Below are positions 26,192 through 33,921 of a DNA stretch of 64,000 bases, one piece after another. The position numbers and the translations under genes are program-made. Below the pieces are notes generated by a model that was not told the origin of the DNA, did no database searches, and saw nothing but the letters and a program-made list of their open reading frames with translations. Position 1 is the first letter of the stretch. Every line of letters begins with the position of its first letter. The DNA is taken from assembly GCF_002160515.1 (NCBI RefSeq), contig NZ_NFKS01000011.1:16242-80241 (forward strand), given 5' to 3'. This DNA comes from Anaeromassilibacillus sp. An172. Lineage in GTDB: Bacteria; Bacillota; Clostridia; Oscillospirales; Acutalibacteraceae.

Positions 26192-26458
26192 TCAGTATTT
26201 TTCATTAGATAATATTTCTTTTATCTGTGGAATTGATTTCCCTTCACTTTTCAATCTTTTAATTTCTTCTATGCGTTTTACGGTTTCTTCCCTTTTGTAT
26301 CTTCTCGTAAGGTTTTCCTCCTCCTGCTCAAAGGGGAGCATTCCCTCTTCCGTATAAAATTTTAACGTGCTGTAACGGCTAGCTGTAATCCTCACAAGCT
26401 CGCCTATAGTCACGTATTCAGAGGCCATTATCTTTTCTATACTTCTTTGTCTTGACAT
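26192..26458 (-). CDS. MerR-like helix-turn-helix protein
   Basis: Putative DNA-binding protein of 88 residues with a MerR-type winged helix. YVTIGELVRITASRYSTLKFY (landmark, residues 15-35) resembles the MerR start, where a Tyr-rich ...STLKFYTEEGML replaces the common RYYEEIGLL. RRYKREETVKRIEEIKRLKSEG follows and the end resembles the coiled region of MerR proteins, without any effector domain. ATG 26458 comes one base after the stop of the GPP34-like gene, so translation is probably coupled; no separate ribosome binding site is seen. It may autoregulate the operon. Confidence 0.68.
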   Translation of the reverse strand: MSRQRSIEKIMASEYVTIGELVRITASRYSTLKFYTEEGMLPFEQEEENLTRRYKREETVKRIEEIKRLKSEGKSIPQIKEILSNEKY

Positions 26459-26459
26459 A

Positions 26460-27089
26460 TTAAGTCGCCGCAACCACTATCAGACAGGTTATATAATCGA
26501 CGGCTTCGGAAACAAGCTCTCCTACCTCTGTCTCTTTTATTTCTTTAATTCGCTTTTTCAGACAATCAGCCTCATATTTTGAAAAGTATTTTTTTATCTG
26601 CTGTCCCTTATACATAAGGGCTGTAAGAAGCACTATTTCCTTTGAAACCACTCCGTCCTCCAGAAGCTCCGCACGTATCTCCTGGATTATTTTATCTTTC
26701 TCTCCCTCTTTAGGAAAACAAACCTCTCCGTCTTTCTCCAAATCTGCCAAGCCTTTTTCCGCAAGGCTTCCCGCAACTGCTTTAAGATAGTTTGTAAGAC
26801 GCTTTCCCGTAAAAGTCAAAACAAACTCCGAAACCAATTTATCAGGCGTAAGTTTTTCCTTTTCCACTATCATATCATATAAACATCTTAAAAAACTAAG
26901 ATTATCCGGAAGCTCTTTTACGGCTTTCAGTCTTTTCTTAACTCCTATTTCCACTACGCCATCAAAAACCATATCAAAAAGTCCGGCTACTACAAGGCAT
27001 GATGGAACTTCTACTCCCAATAACGGAAGCTTTCCCCTGTCGGTCAAAGAAACAATCAAGTATTTTTCAGAAATGGTCAAATCCTTCAT
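26460..27089 (-). CDS. GPP34 (GOLPH3)-like protein 1
   Basis: Soluble protein of 209 residues resembling bacterial GPP34 proteins (relatives of Golgi phosphoprotein 3). The N-terminal LTISEKYLIVSLTDRGKLPL is in the position of the family's LTLAEELLLLAL segment, followed by a helical region. A C-terminal IRAELLEDG motif (about residue 138) matches the family's LRAxLLDG. The upstream neighbour is a longer paralog with the same IRAELLEDG. GPP34 proteins in eukaryotes bind phosphoinositides; the bacterial role is unknown. ATG 27089 follows GAGGTGA. The match is by eye and moderate. Confidence 0.5.
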   Translation of the reverse strand: MKDLTISEKYLIVSLTDRGKLPLLGVEVPSCLVVAGLFDMVFDGVVEIGVKKRLKAVKELPDNLSFLRCLYDMIVEKEKLTPDKLVSEFVLTFTGKRLTNYLKAVAGSLAEKGLADLEKDGEVCFPKEGEKDKIIQEIRAELLEDGVVSKEIVLLTALMYKGQQIKKYFSKYEADCLKKRIKEIKETEVGELVSEAVDYITCLIVVAAT

Positions 27090-27098
27090 AAAATCACC

Positions 27099-27983
27099 TC
27101 ATGTCATAACATATCTTCTCAGCCTTACTCCCTGAATCGGGACCTTTACAACTACCTGTGTAGGAATACATTCATAATAAATATTATCAACCTTAATCAA
27201 TGGCGTCTGACCTGTTCTTATAACTGAAACAACATGTCCCTTTAATGCAAATCTATCAAGCACGCTTGAAAGGCGCTTATCCTTATCGGAAAACCATTGC
27301 TCAACATCGATAAAAACCGACTCTTTTCTCTCAAAAAAAGGAACTATAAACAGAAATCCTGTTCCCAAAGCTGTAGTGAATATTTCGTGTTTCTTTTTTA
27401 AATATTTTGCATAAATCTGCTCTGTTTTTCTTTGAAGTTTTAAATTAAAAAGCTCTTTTGCGATTTTTGAATTGAGATGAATTTCATTGAGTCTTTGTGT
27501 TATTTTATCAATCTCTAAAGGTGAAAACAAATCATAAAAACAACTGCTCTCCCTCATAAGCCACCAAAGAAAAATTATCTCTGAGGAAATCTCTCCGTCC
27601 TCCAAAAGCTCTGCTCTTATTCCCTCTGTCTGACGTGTGTATTCAGCGCCGTCACAGAGATACTCAGATACCTCCACTCCCGAGGTGACATAGTACATAT
27701 CACAGTTTAAAATAGAGGGAATAACGCTTAAAAGTCCTTTTTCTTTCAGCTCTTTTGTAAATCTTTCCTCTGAGGATTTTAATTTTCTTTTTGAGCTTAT
27801 CAGGATTTTTCTAAAATCCATATCAACCTGTTTTGAAAGACTCTCTTCATTGAGATATTTTTCCAAAATCTCTGCCGCCATTATACCACGAACCGCAAGC
27901 TTTTTTGCCACAGTCATTGTTTCTACCTGCAACCCGTTTAAGGCTATTATAGCAAATCGCTCATGCAAACTCAATTCTGACAT
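27099..27983 (-). CDS. GPP34 (GOLPH3)-like protein 2, longer paralog
   Basis: Protein of 294 residues that starts with LSLHERFAIIALNGL and carries IRAELLEDGEISSEIIFLWWL near residue 123 (quoted as a landmark). Both segments match its downstream neighbour, so the two look like an ancient tandem duplication. It has an additional C-terminal region of about 100 residues, including a short hydrophobic FTTALGTGFLFIVPFF (perhaps membrane-associated) and a basic end (GVRLRRYVM). ATG 27983 follows AAGGAGG. It is the first gene of a four-gene operon with its own promoter. The function is unknown; the GPP34 link is weaker here than for protein 1. Confidence 0.5.
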   Translation of the reverse strand: MSELSLHERFAIIALNGLQVETMTVAKKLAVRGIMAAEILEKYLNEESLSKQVDMDFRKILISSKRKLKSSEERFTKELKEKGLLSVIPSILNCDMYYVTSGVEVSEYLCDGAEYTRQTEGIRAELLEDGEISSEIIFLWWLMRESSCFYDLFSPLEIDKITQRLNEIHLNSKIAKELFNLKLQRKTEQIYAKYLKKKHEIFTTALGTGFLFIVPFFERKESVFIDVEQWFSDKDKRLSSVLDRFALKGHVVSVIRTGQTPLIKVDNIYYECIPTQVVVKVPIQGVRLRRYVMT

Positions 27984-28010
27984 ACGTATACCTCCTTATG
28001 TGAATTTTAT

Positions 28011-28038
28011 CTACTTACTACTTACTACTTATTACTTA
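28011..28038. repeat. Heptanucleotide tandem repeat
   Basis: Four consecutive seven-base units (CTACTTA three times, then TTACTTA) lie exactly between the promoter and the ribosome binding site of the GPP34-like operon, at the very start of its leader. Confidence 0.75.
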
Positions 28039-28045
28039 CGATTTA

Positions 28046-28073
28046 ATTATAGCATACAATATACAAAAGTCAA
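28046..28073 (-). promoter_or_regulatory. Promoter of the GPP34-like operon
   Basis: On the minus strand TTGACT (28068-28073), 16 bp, TATAAT (28046-28051). It is divergent from the YdcF-like gene promoter. Confidence 0.7.
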
Positions 28074-28099
28074 TAGACTGTTCATAAAAAATAAAATGC

Positions 28100-28128
28100 T
28101 TGAAAAAAAGCATATATATATGTATAAT
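28100..28128 (+). promoter_or_regulatory. Promoter of the YdcF-like gene
   Basis: TTGAAA (28100-28105), 17 bp, TATAAT (28123-28128) with an extended TG before the -10. Confidence 0.72.
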
Positions 28129-28162
28129 GAATATATAAATTGATGAGAAAAGGAGGAATTCA

Positions 28163-28990
28163 ATGAGGCTGCCTGAACCTATAGATATCAATACCCTTTA
28201 TAAAATTGAACATATCAGCAAATTCACACGTATTGCCAGAATAATAACACTGATGCTTTCTTTTATATTTTTGATATGGTTTATAATCCCAATCGGTTTT
28301 GGTATTTTAAATTTCGGAAATATTTTTGGCATATTTTTATGTCTGTTTTTTATCTTCACCTATGGATTTCGCAGAACCTTTTTGAGAATAAAGCACTATT
28401 TCAGCCAACACGGAGTTCTTTCCGTATGCTGGCACTGCGGCAAAATTGCAATAACCTTTTTTCTGATTTATGCTATAGTTATTACTGCTTTTATGATGAT
28501 AGTCAGCTTCATCCCTCCTGCTCAAAATTCAACGGCTATTGTTCTGGGTTGTCAGGTAAGAGGCAGAGAACCAAGTTTAATGCTTCAAGAACGAATTAAC
28601 GCCGCCTCGGATTATATGATAGATAATACCGCCGCCCGACTTATAGCTTCAGGCGGAAAAGGCGAAGGCGAGGATATCAGCGAAGCCGAATGTATCATTA
28701 CAGAGCTTGAGAAAGACAATATAAAAAGACTTAGAATGTACCTCGAAGACAACTCAAGCAATACTTCAGAAAACATTGAAAACTCCATTGGAATAATTGA
28801 CAATTACGGACTTGAGCCAAATGTAGCAATAGTCACCGACTTTTTCCATCAGTTAAGAGCAAGACTTATTCTACAGAAAAATGATTATCATGGCAGCATA
28901 GGCTCTGTAAACGCCAATACAAACATTCTATTCGCACCAACATACATAGTTCGTGAATGGTTTGCTATAATGAAGGAACTTATATTTTAA
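28163..28990 (+). CDS. YdcF/ElyC/SanA family membrane protein (DUF218)
   Basis: Membrane protein of 275 residues. Three hydrophobic segments (about residues 25-50, 53-70 and 90-118) are followed by a DUF218 domain on the outer side. The domain signature is clear: TAIVLGCQVRGREPSLMLQERI, ASGGKGEGEDISEAE, a LEDNSSNTSENI motif with conserved Glu, Ser and Asn, and a late TDFFHQLRA with its His. The family includes ElyC and SanA, linked to envelope integrity and vancomycin sensitivity, but the reaction is not established. ATG 28163 follows AAGGAGG. It has its own promoter and terminator. Confidence 0.85.
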   Translation: MRLPEPIDINTLYKIEHISKFTRIARIITLMLSFIFLIWFIIPIGFGILNFGNIFGIFLCLFFIFTYGFRRTFLRIKHYFSQHGVLSVCWHCGKIAITFFLIYAIVITAFMMIVSFIPPAQNSTAIVLGCQVRGREPSLMLQERINAASDYMIDNTAARLIASGGKGEGEDISEAECIITELEKDNIKRLRMYLEDNSSNTSENIENSIGIIDNYGLEPNVAIVTDFFHQLRARLILQKNDYHGSIGSVNANTNILFAPTYIVREWFAIMKELIF

Positions 28991-29000
28991 TATAAATACA

Positions 29001-29030
29001 AAAAGACATCCGAAAATGGATGTCTTTTTT
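29001..29030 (+). terminator. Terminator after the YdcF-like gene
   Basis: AAAAGACATCC (29001-29011) pairs with GGATGTCTTTT (29018-29028), with T6 at the end. Confidence 0.9.
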
Positions 29031-29042
29031 AGTTAAAAATTT

Positions 29043-29078
29043 AATATAAAAAAGCTGCCTTTCCAGGAAAGGCAGCTT
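29043..29078 (-). terminator. Terminator of the rplJ-rplL operon
   Basis: AAGCTGCCTTT (29052-29062) pairs with AAAGGCAGCTT (29068-29078); read on the minus strand a T-rich tail follows. Confidence 0.9.
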
Positions 29079-29125
29079 CTATGTTTCTAATTATTGAAAA
29101 TGAAATAATCGGGCTAAAGCCTAAA

Positions 29126-29500
29126 TTATTTAACCTCAACTTCTGCGCCTGCAGCCTCGAGCTTGGACTTGAGAGCCTCAGCGTCGTCCTTAGAGATACC
29201 CTCTTTGAGAGCCTTAGGAGCGTTGTCAACAACTTCCTTAGCCTCTTTAAGACCAAGACCTGTTGCCTCTCTAACTGCCTTGATAACAGCAATCTTGTTG
29301 CCGCCAGCAGCCTTAAGGATAACGTCGAACTCTGTCTTCTCTTCCTCTGCTGCAGCAGCTGCAACAGGACCAGCAACTGCAACAGCAGCAGCTGCGGATA
29401 CACCAAACTCATCCTCAACAGCGTGTACAAGCTCAGAAAGCTCGAGAACTGTGAGAGTCTTCAATTCTTCAATAATAGCAGTAATCTTCTCAGATGCCAT
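29126..29500 (-). CDS. rplL: 50S ribosomal protein L7/L12
   Basis: Stalk protein of the large subunit that recruits translation factors. It has 124 residues with the normal layout: an N-terminal dimerisation helix ([21 protein letters not shown]), an Ala-rich hinge at about residues 38-55, and a highly conserved C-terminal domain ([32 protein letters not shown]). ATG 29500 follows GGAGG; a longer frame begins inside that site. It follows rplJ by 111 bp and ends at a strong terminator. Confidence 0.98.
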   Translation of the reverse strand: MASEKITAIIEELKTLTVLELSELVHAVEDEFGVSAAAAVAVAGPVAAAAAEEEKTEFDVILKAAGGNKIAVIKAVREATGLGLKEAKEVVDNAPKALKEGISKDDAEALKSKLEAAGAEVEVK

Positions 29501-29611
29501 TTTAATAACCTCCAATATTTTGTTGAATTTAGATTTTAACTTCGGTCTTAATTTTCTCTTGACCTTTTAAAGTGTGTCCTATGACACTAAACGCACATAC
29601 AGAAATTAAAA

Positions 29612-30130
29612 TTATTCTGCTGCTGCCTCTGCAGGAGCCTCCTGCTTGTCCACGATAGCCTGTACAGCTCTTGCAAAACTTGCGATAGGTGCCTGGAATG
29701 CGCCCAATACGTTTGCAAGAAGAACTTCTCTTGATGGGAGCTTGGAAAGACCAATAATCTTATCCATGTCAATAACTTCACCGTCAAGGTAACCGCTCTT
29801 AACTTCGAACTTCTTGTTTTTCTCTGCAAAACCGCAAAGAATTCTTGCAGCTGCTACATAATCTTCTGCACTTGTAGCGATAGCTGTTGTATCCTCGAGA
29901 ACAGGAGTAAGTCCCTCAAGACCAACCTCTTCGCAAGCTCTCTTAAGGAGTGTGTTCTTAACTACAGTGTACTTAACGCCAGCTTCTCTAAGCTCTTTTC
30001 TGAGCTTTGTATCCTCGGCAACTGTGATACCCTTATAGTTTACGATAACACCTGCTACTGAATTTTTAAGTCTGTCAGAAAGTTCAGCAACAACAGCCTT
30101 CTTTTGCTCTAAAATCTTCTCACTTGGCAA
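29612..30130 (-). CDS. rplJ: 50S ribosomal protein L10
   Basis: Stalk base protein of 172 residues that carries the L7/L12 dimers. The N-terminal domain is typical (SEKILEQKKAVVAELSDRL, VNYKGITVAEDTKLRKEL, NTLLKRA) and the C-terminal helix binds L7/L12, ending in an Ala/Glu-rich tail. The start is TTG 30130, six bases after CGGAGGTG, because the conserved protein begins at (M)PSEKIL there. It has its own promoter and a structured L10 leader with a terminator-like hairpin directly upstream, so it is transcribed apart from rplK-rplA, which end at a separate terminator. Confidence 0.97.
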   Translation of the reverse strand: MPSEKILEQKKAVVAELSDRLKNSVAGVIVNYKGITVAEDTKLRKELREAGVKYTVVKNTLLKRACEEVGLEGLTPVLEDTTAIATSAEDYVAAARILCGFAEKNKKFEVKSGYLDGEVIDMDKIIGLSKLPSREVLLANVLGAFQAPIASFARAVQAIVDKQEAPAEAAAE

Positions 30131-30169
30131 GATATTCACCTCCGTTAATTTTTCATAACGCAGTTCAAA

Positions 30170-30345
30170 AAAAGCAGCCTCTCCCAATCGGAAGAGGCGG
30201 TATTATACAATCATAAAATAATTACTGAAATTGTATCATGCTTCTTCCTCGGCAGGCAGGCACAAGGCCTTTACGTAAAACGCCTGCTGTCTTTAGAACA
30301 GCGATTTGTTTTTCATACAGAAAAACAGCTCGATTTATCGAGCTT
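30170..30345 (-). ncRNA. Ribosomal protein L10 leader with attenuator hairpin
   Basis: Leader RNA of rplJ. The core at 30248-30297 (minus strand ACAGCAGGCG, then TGCCTGCCTGCCGAGG) resembles the Firmicute L10 leader, where the L10-L7/L12 complex binds to repress its own operon. A hairpin marks the 5' end (AGCTCGA 30327-30333 with TCGAGCT 30338-30344). A terminator-like hairpin with seven T (GCCTCT at 30193-30198 pairing with AGAGGC at 30177-30182) sits about 40 bases before the start codon, which suggests attenuation. The rest of the 333-bp gap holds a promoter and the rplA terminator. Confidence 0.82.
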
Positions 30346-30349
30346 TTAT

Positions 30350-30378
30350 ATTTTACCATACACTAATATCTATGTCAA
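30350..30378 (-). promoter_or_regulatory. Promoter of rplJ-rplL
   Basis: On the minus strand TTGACA (30373-30378), 17 bp, TAAAAT (30350-30355), just upstream of the L10 leader. Confidence 0.82.
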
Positions 30379-30408
30379 GACTTTTTTAATTATATTTTAA
30401 AAATAAAT

Positions 30409-30432
30409 TAAAAAACCCGACGAAATGTCGGG
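30409..30432 (-). terminator. Terminator after rplA
   Basis: CCCGAC (30416-30421) pairs with GTCGGG (30427-30432) with T7 on the minus strand. It separates rplK-rplA from rplJ-rplL. Confidence 0.88.
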
Positions 30433-30463
30433 CTTTAAATACAAATATAAAGTAATCAGAAAA

Positions 30464-31159
30464 TTAAGCGCCAAACTTGTTTGGGTTAATCTTCACGCCA
30501 GGTCCCATAGTAGATGTTACTGTGCAGGACTTGATGTACTGACCCTTTGCAGCAGCTGGCTTTGCCTTAACGATTGCTCCCATAAGAGCATCCAGGTTCT
30601 CGCCAAGCTTCTCTACGCCGAAGCTTACCTTGCCGATTGGGCAGTGAATGATATTTGTTTTATCAAGACGATACTCAATCTTACCAGCCTTAGCTTCCTT
30701 GATAGCCTTAGCAATATCAGGAGTAACAGTACCGGCCTTTGGGTTTGGCATAAGGCCTCTCGGTCCGAGAATCTTACCGAGACGTCCAACAAGACCCATG
30801 CAGTCTGGTGTTGTGATGAGAACGTCGAAGTCCATCCAGCCTTCAGACTGAATCTTCTGTGTCATGTCCTCTGCACCAACATAGTCTGCGCCTGCTTCTT
30901 TAGCAATATTCTCGTTTTCGCCTTTGCAGATTGCGAGAATTCTTACGTTTTTACCTGTACCGTTAGGAAGAACAATAGCGCCTCTAACCTGCTGATCAGC
31001 GTGACGGCTGTCAACGCCCAGCTTAACATGAAGCTCTACTGTTTCATCAAACTTAGCTTTTGCAGTTTTTACGCAAAGATCGAGTGCTTCGTTAGAATCG
31101 TAATATTTGGTGTTGTCAACAAGCTTTACGCTGTCAACATACTTCTTACCATGTTTCAT
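30464..31159 (-). CDS. rplA: 50S ribosomal protein L1
   Basis: L1 stalk protein of 231 residues that helps release deacylated tRNA from the E site and in many bacteria represses its own mRNA. Signatures: [42 protein letters not shown] and [15 protein letters not shown] 31159 follows ATGGAGG. A leader element that could bind L1 itself lies between rplK and rplA. A terminator closes the operon. Confidence 0.98.
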   Translation of the reverse strand: MKHGKKYVDSVKLVDNTKYYDSNEALDLCVKTAKAKFDETVELHVKLGVDSRHADQQVRGAIVLPNGTGKNVRILAICKGENENIAKEAGADYVGAEDMTQKIQSEGWMDFDVLITTPDCMGLVGRLGKILGPRGLMPNPKAGTVTPDIAKAIKEAKAGKIEYRLDKTNIIHCPIGKVSFGVEKLGENLDALMGAIVKAKPAAAKGQYIKSCTVTSTMGPGVKINPNKFGA

Positions 31160-31177
31160 CGCTTTTCCTCCATTTTA

Positions 31178-31211
31178 GGTGGTCATACGGAAATCAAAAC
31201 TTCCTCCCACC
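31178..31211 (-). promoter_or_regulatory. Candidate L1-binding mRNA site before rplA
   Basis: On the minus strand GGTGG, GA, GGAA, loop, TTCC, GTATGA, CCACC. The outer stem is 31178-31182 with 31207-31211 and the inner stem 31189-31192 with 31201-31204. A near copy precedes rplK. The two stems with an asymmetric GA/UGA internal loop resemble the L1-binding site known from other bacteria. Confidence 0.6.
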
Positions 31212-31222
31212 CGGATTACATT

Positions 31223-31648
31223 TTAATCAACAACTTCAATACCCATGCTTCTTGCAGTACCGGCGATCATGCTCATTGCTGTCTCTACTGATGAAGCATT
31301 GAGGTCTGGCATCTTCTGCTCTGCGATAGCCTTAACCTGCTCACGGGTAATTTTGGCAACCTTTGTCTTGTTTGGTACGCCTGAGCCGCTTTCGATTCCG
31401 CAAGCCTTCTTAATAAGAACAGCTGCTGGTGGAGTCTTTGTTACAAATGTAAATGAACGGTCTGCGTATACTGTAATAACTACCGGAATGATAAGTCCTA
31501 CATCGTTCTTTGTGCGCTCATTGAATTCCTTTGTGAACGCAACAATGTTAACACCATGCTGACCGAGAGCCGGTCCAACTGGTGGTGCCGGAGTAGCTTT
31601 TCCGGCAGGTATCTGCAGTTTAATAAAACCTGTTACCTTTTGAGCCAT
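31223..31648 (-). CDS. rplK: 50S ribosomal protein L11
   Basis: GTPase-centre protein of the large subunit, 141 residues, normal length. The N-terminal Pro-rich region ([21 protein letters not shown]) and the RNA-binding C-terminal domain ([23 protein letters not shown]) are both intact. ATG 31648 follows GGAGGTG. It lies between nusG and rplA in the standard secE-nusG-rplK-rplA order. Confidence 0.98.
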   Translation of the reverse strand: MAQKVTGFIKLQIPAGKATPAPPVGPALGQHGVNIVAFTKEFNERTKNDVGLIIPVVITVYADRSFTFVTKTPPAAVLIKKACGIESGSGVPNKTKVAKITREQVKAIAEQKMPDLNASSVETAMSMIAGTARSMGIEVVD

Positions 31649-31670
31649 TGTGTTTGCACCTCCAAAATTC

Positions 31671-31710
31671 GTGGTCAGTTGCGGGAAACAACTATTGGGT
31701 TCCCTCCCAC
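31671..31710 (-). promoter_or_regulatory. Candidate L1-binding mRNA site before rplK
   Basis: On the minus strand GTGG, GA, GGGAA, loop, TTCCC, GCAACTGA, CCAC. The outer stem is 31671-31674 with 31707-31710 and the inner stem 31683-31687 with 31700-31704. It has the same architecture as the site before rplA, with different loop and stem bases. Confidence 0.6.
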
Positions 31711-31766
31711 AAGGGATTACTGAAAAAATTTTAATCCCTCAAATAATAGCTTTTGCTAATTATTCC

Positions 31767-32291
31767 TTATTCTTCAATAGGTTCAACCTGATGCAATTCA
31801 AGTTCAACCGGTGTTTCTCGTCCGAACATTGATACTGTTACTCGGACATAATTTTTATCGGTTATAAGCTCTTCAACTACGCCTACAAAGTCCTCAAGTG
31901 GTCCTTCTGTAATGCGCACTGTGTCGCCTTCCGAATATGAAACCTCAACGCTGCGGGTTTCTACTCCCATACGTACAACCTCTGCGTCTGAAAGAGGCAC
32001 AGGCTTTGACGATGGGCCGACAAATCCGGTACATCCTCTGATATTTCTTACAACGTACCATGTTTCATCGGTATAAACCATCTTTACAAAAACATAACCG
32101 GGGTAAAGCTTTCTTTCAACCTCTTTGGTCTTGTCGTCTTTAACCTCTGTAACTGTTTCTGTGGGAACTTTTACCTCAAGGATAAGGTCCTGAAGATTTC
32201 TGTTCTCAACTGTGGTTCTTAAATTGGACGCTACTTTGTTTTCGTAACCTGAATAGGTATGAATAACATACCACTTTGCTTCATCGGGCAT
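31767..32291 (-). CDS. nusG: Transcription termination/antitermination protein NusG
   Basis: RNA polymerase-associated elongation factor of 174 residues. The NGN domain (WYVIHTYSGYENKVASNL, YPGYVFVKM, YVVRNIRGCTGFVG) is followed by a KOW domain (GDTVRITEGPLEDFVGVV). ATG 32291 follows GAGAGGATG. It lies between secE and rplK in the usual order. Confidence 0.97.
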   Translation of the reverse strand: MPDEAKWYVIHTYSGYENKVASNLRTTVENRNLQDLILEVKVPTETVTEVKDDKTKEVERKLYPGYVFVKMVYTDETWYVVRNIRGCTGFVGPSSKPVPLSDAEVVRMGVETRSVEVSYSEGDTVRITEGPLEDFVGVVEELITDKNYVRVTVSMFGRETPVELELHQVEPIEE

Positions 32292-32340
32292 TTAAACTTT
32301 CATCCTCTCTTAAAAAGTAAAAGCTGAACCCTAAAGTTAA

Positions 32341-32610
32341 TTATGTGGCTGCTGTTTCCATAACCAAGTTCAACAAAGCATAGAGTCCTCGGTCGAGTGC
32401 GAAAATAAATACGCCCATAATTGCAATTACTGCAATAACAACCAAGAAGTTCTTTGTTGTTGCCTTTGGTGTAGGCCATGTGATTTTTTTCAACTCGCCT
32501 TTGCATTCGCGGAAGAACTTAGCTGTTTTGGAAAAGAAGCCAACTTTGCCTTTTGAGTCCTTCTTCTCTTTTTTGCCTTCGACTTTTTTGTCGATATTCT
32601 TGTCAGCCAT
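32341..32610 (-). CDS. secE: Preprotein translocase subunit SecE
   Basis: Essential single-span subunit of the SecYEG channel, 89 residues. The N-terminal 30 residues are Lys-rich. The conserved amphipathic FFRECKGELKKITWPTPKATTKN and one membrane helix near residues 58-80 follow. ATG 32610 follows GGAGG. Its position between rpmG and nusG is standard. Confidence 0.96.
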   Translation of the reverse strand: MADKNIDKKVEGKKEKKDSKGKVGFFSKTAKFFRECKGELKKITWPTPKATTKNFLVVIAVIAIMGVFIFALDRGLYALLNLVMETAAT

Positions 32611-32628
32611 AGCCTAATCCTCCACCAA

Positions 32629-32778
32629 TTACTTTGTTTCCTTGTGCAGAGTATGCTTTTTGCAGAATCTGCAGTACTTGTTCATTTCGAGCCTGTCAGG
32701 GTCATTCTTCTTGTTCTTCATTGTGTTGTAGTTACGCTGTTTGCACTCTGTGCAGGCTAGTGTGATTTTTACTCTCAT
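32629..32778 (-). CDS. rpmG: 50S ribosomal protein L33
   Basis: Small large-subunit protein of 49 residues of the zinc-binding type, with two Cys pairs ([11 protein letters not shown] and YCRFCKKHT). ATG 32778 is chosen because GGGAGGTG lies upstream and L33 begins [12 protein letters not shown]; a longer frame upstream is not conserved. First gene of the rpmG-secE-nusG-rplK-rplA operon. Confidence 0.96.
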   Translation of the reverse strand: MRVKITLACTECKQRNYNTMKNKKNDPDRLEMNKYCRFCKKHTLHKETK

Positions 32779-32865
32779 TGACGGCACCTCCCGGTATTTT
32801 TCGGAATAATTTAGCCTCCCTCTAAAGGGCACAAAAAAATAAACCCCTTTTTCTGAGGTATTTCA

Positions 32866-32894
32866 AGTATATCATAATAATCTTTTCAAGTCAA
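32866..32894 (-). promoter_or_regulatory. Promoter of the rpmG-secE-nusG-rplKA operon
   Basis: On the minus strand TTGACT (32889-32894), 17 bp, TATACT (32866-32871). Confidence 0.75.
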
Positions 32895-32921
32895 CACTTT
32901 TTTGTTGTTTTTATTGACAGG

Positions 32922-32957
32922 AAAATTAAAATGCGAAGCGATTTTTTTCGCTCCGCA
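32922..32957 (-). terminator. Terminator after the unknown 264-residue gene
   Basis: TGCGAAGCG (32932-32940) pairs with CGCTCCGCA (32949-32957) with one mismatch; on the minus strand a T-rich tail follows. Confidence 0.7.
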
Positions 32958-32977
32958 CTTGAATTTTAATAGTTTTA

Positions 32978-33772
32978 TCAGTCGTTGAGAGTGTATCCCT
33001 CGTCTGAACCTTTCTTCTTTTTCTTAATCTTTTCAGGCTTTACTTTTTTACCTTTGTAGTGTCTTGCGCCCTCCCATGACTTTTTAAGGTTATCGGACAT
33101 TGTCTCCTCAAGGATTTCTCTGTATTTATCATCCAGAGCATTGAGTATTACGATTGTAATTATTGAACGTGTGTCCTTATTTCCGTTTCCGTACTGAGCG
33201 CCGAGAATTGAAACAAGCTTTGTGATTTCAGGCTTTGAACCTGTTTCCAAAAGTCTGTTGATTTTCGGAAGAATTTTTTCCTCTGTAAATGTAACGCCTC
33301 TGAATGGATAGTATGAGTTCTCTTCCTCTTTAATTTCCTCTCTCAGCTCCGGGAAAAGTCCCACAAGTCTTTTTGCAAAGAATTTTGGGTCTGCGTTGCC
33401 CTCGTCCTCGCTTTTCTTTCTCTTTGTCTGAGCAACTCTCTTTACAACCTTTGCCGCTGTAACCATCTCAACAAAGTCGTTTGCGATGCTGTCCGCCTCT
33501 TTCATTGTATCTGTTTCAGGGTCAAACATCCATGTAGCCAAAACTCTCCACTTGTTGTCCGGGCCTTCATCTGTCATAGCACAGCTTCTCAAAACCATGT
33601 GCTTTTTATCGGTGAAGTAAACCACGGAATATGCAACACCTTCGCCGGTGAAAAGAGCAGCCATCTCTTCTGATGTTGAAGCCGCAATCTTCTGCTTTTT
33701 AAAGCCCTGTCCTTCCAGAACTTTCTGAAGTTTATTAGATATTGACTCAAACGCTGTTTCCAACTTTACCAT
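32978..33772 (-). CDS. Conserved-looking protein of unknown function
   Basis: Soluble protein of 264 residues that I do not recognise. The N-terminal half (residues 1-110) is alpha/beta-like, with VAYSVVYFTDKKHMVLR and a conserved-looking KWRVLATWMFDPETDT. The middle has a Lys/Arg/Glu linker. Residues 125-230 look helical (PKFFAKRLVGLFPELREEI, EITKLVSILGAQYGNG, SIITIVILNALDD). The C-terminus is very basic (GKKVKPEKIKKKKKG), as in nucleic-acid-binding proteins. ATG 33772 follows GAGAGGATG. It is downstream of argS on the same strand, separated by 149 bp, and has its own terminator. Its place between argS and the ribosomal operon hints at a housekeeping role, without proof. Confidence 0.65.
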   Translation of the reverse strand: MVKLETAFESISNKLQKVLEGQGFKKQKIAASTSEEMAALFTGEGVAYSVVYFTDKKHMVLRSCAMTDEGPDNKWRVLATWMFDPETDTMKEADSIANDFVEMVTAAKVVKRVAQTKRKKSEDEGNADPKFFAKRLVGLFPELREEIKEEENSYYPFRGVTFTEEKILPKINRLLETGSKPEITKLVSILGAQYGNGNKDTRSIITIVILNALDDKYREILEETMSDNLKKSWEGARHYKGKKVKPEKIKKKKKGSDEGYTLND

Positions 33773-33921
33773 CAAATTAACATCCTCTCAAATCTGCCGT
33801 GCAGATTTTATATTTTTCTTTGGCAGGATAAGCCAAAACTCATAAAGTCAAAATTATACCACTTAATTATATATTAAAGGTTATACCTTGTCAATTATTT
33901 TCACAATTTACTCACAAAATA

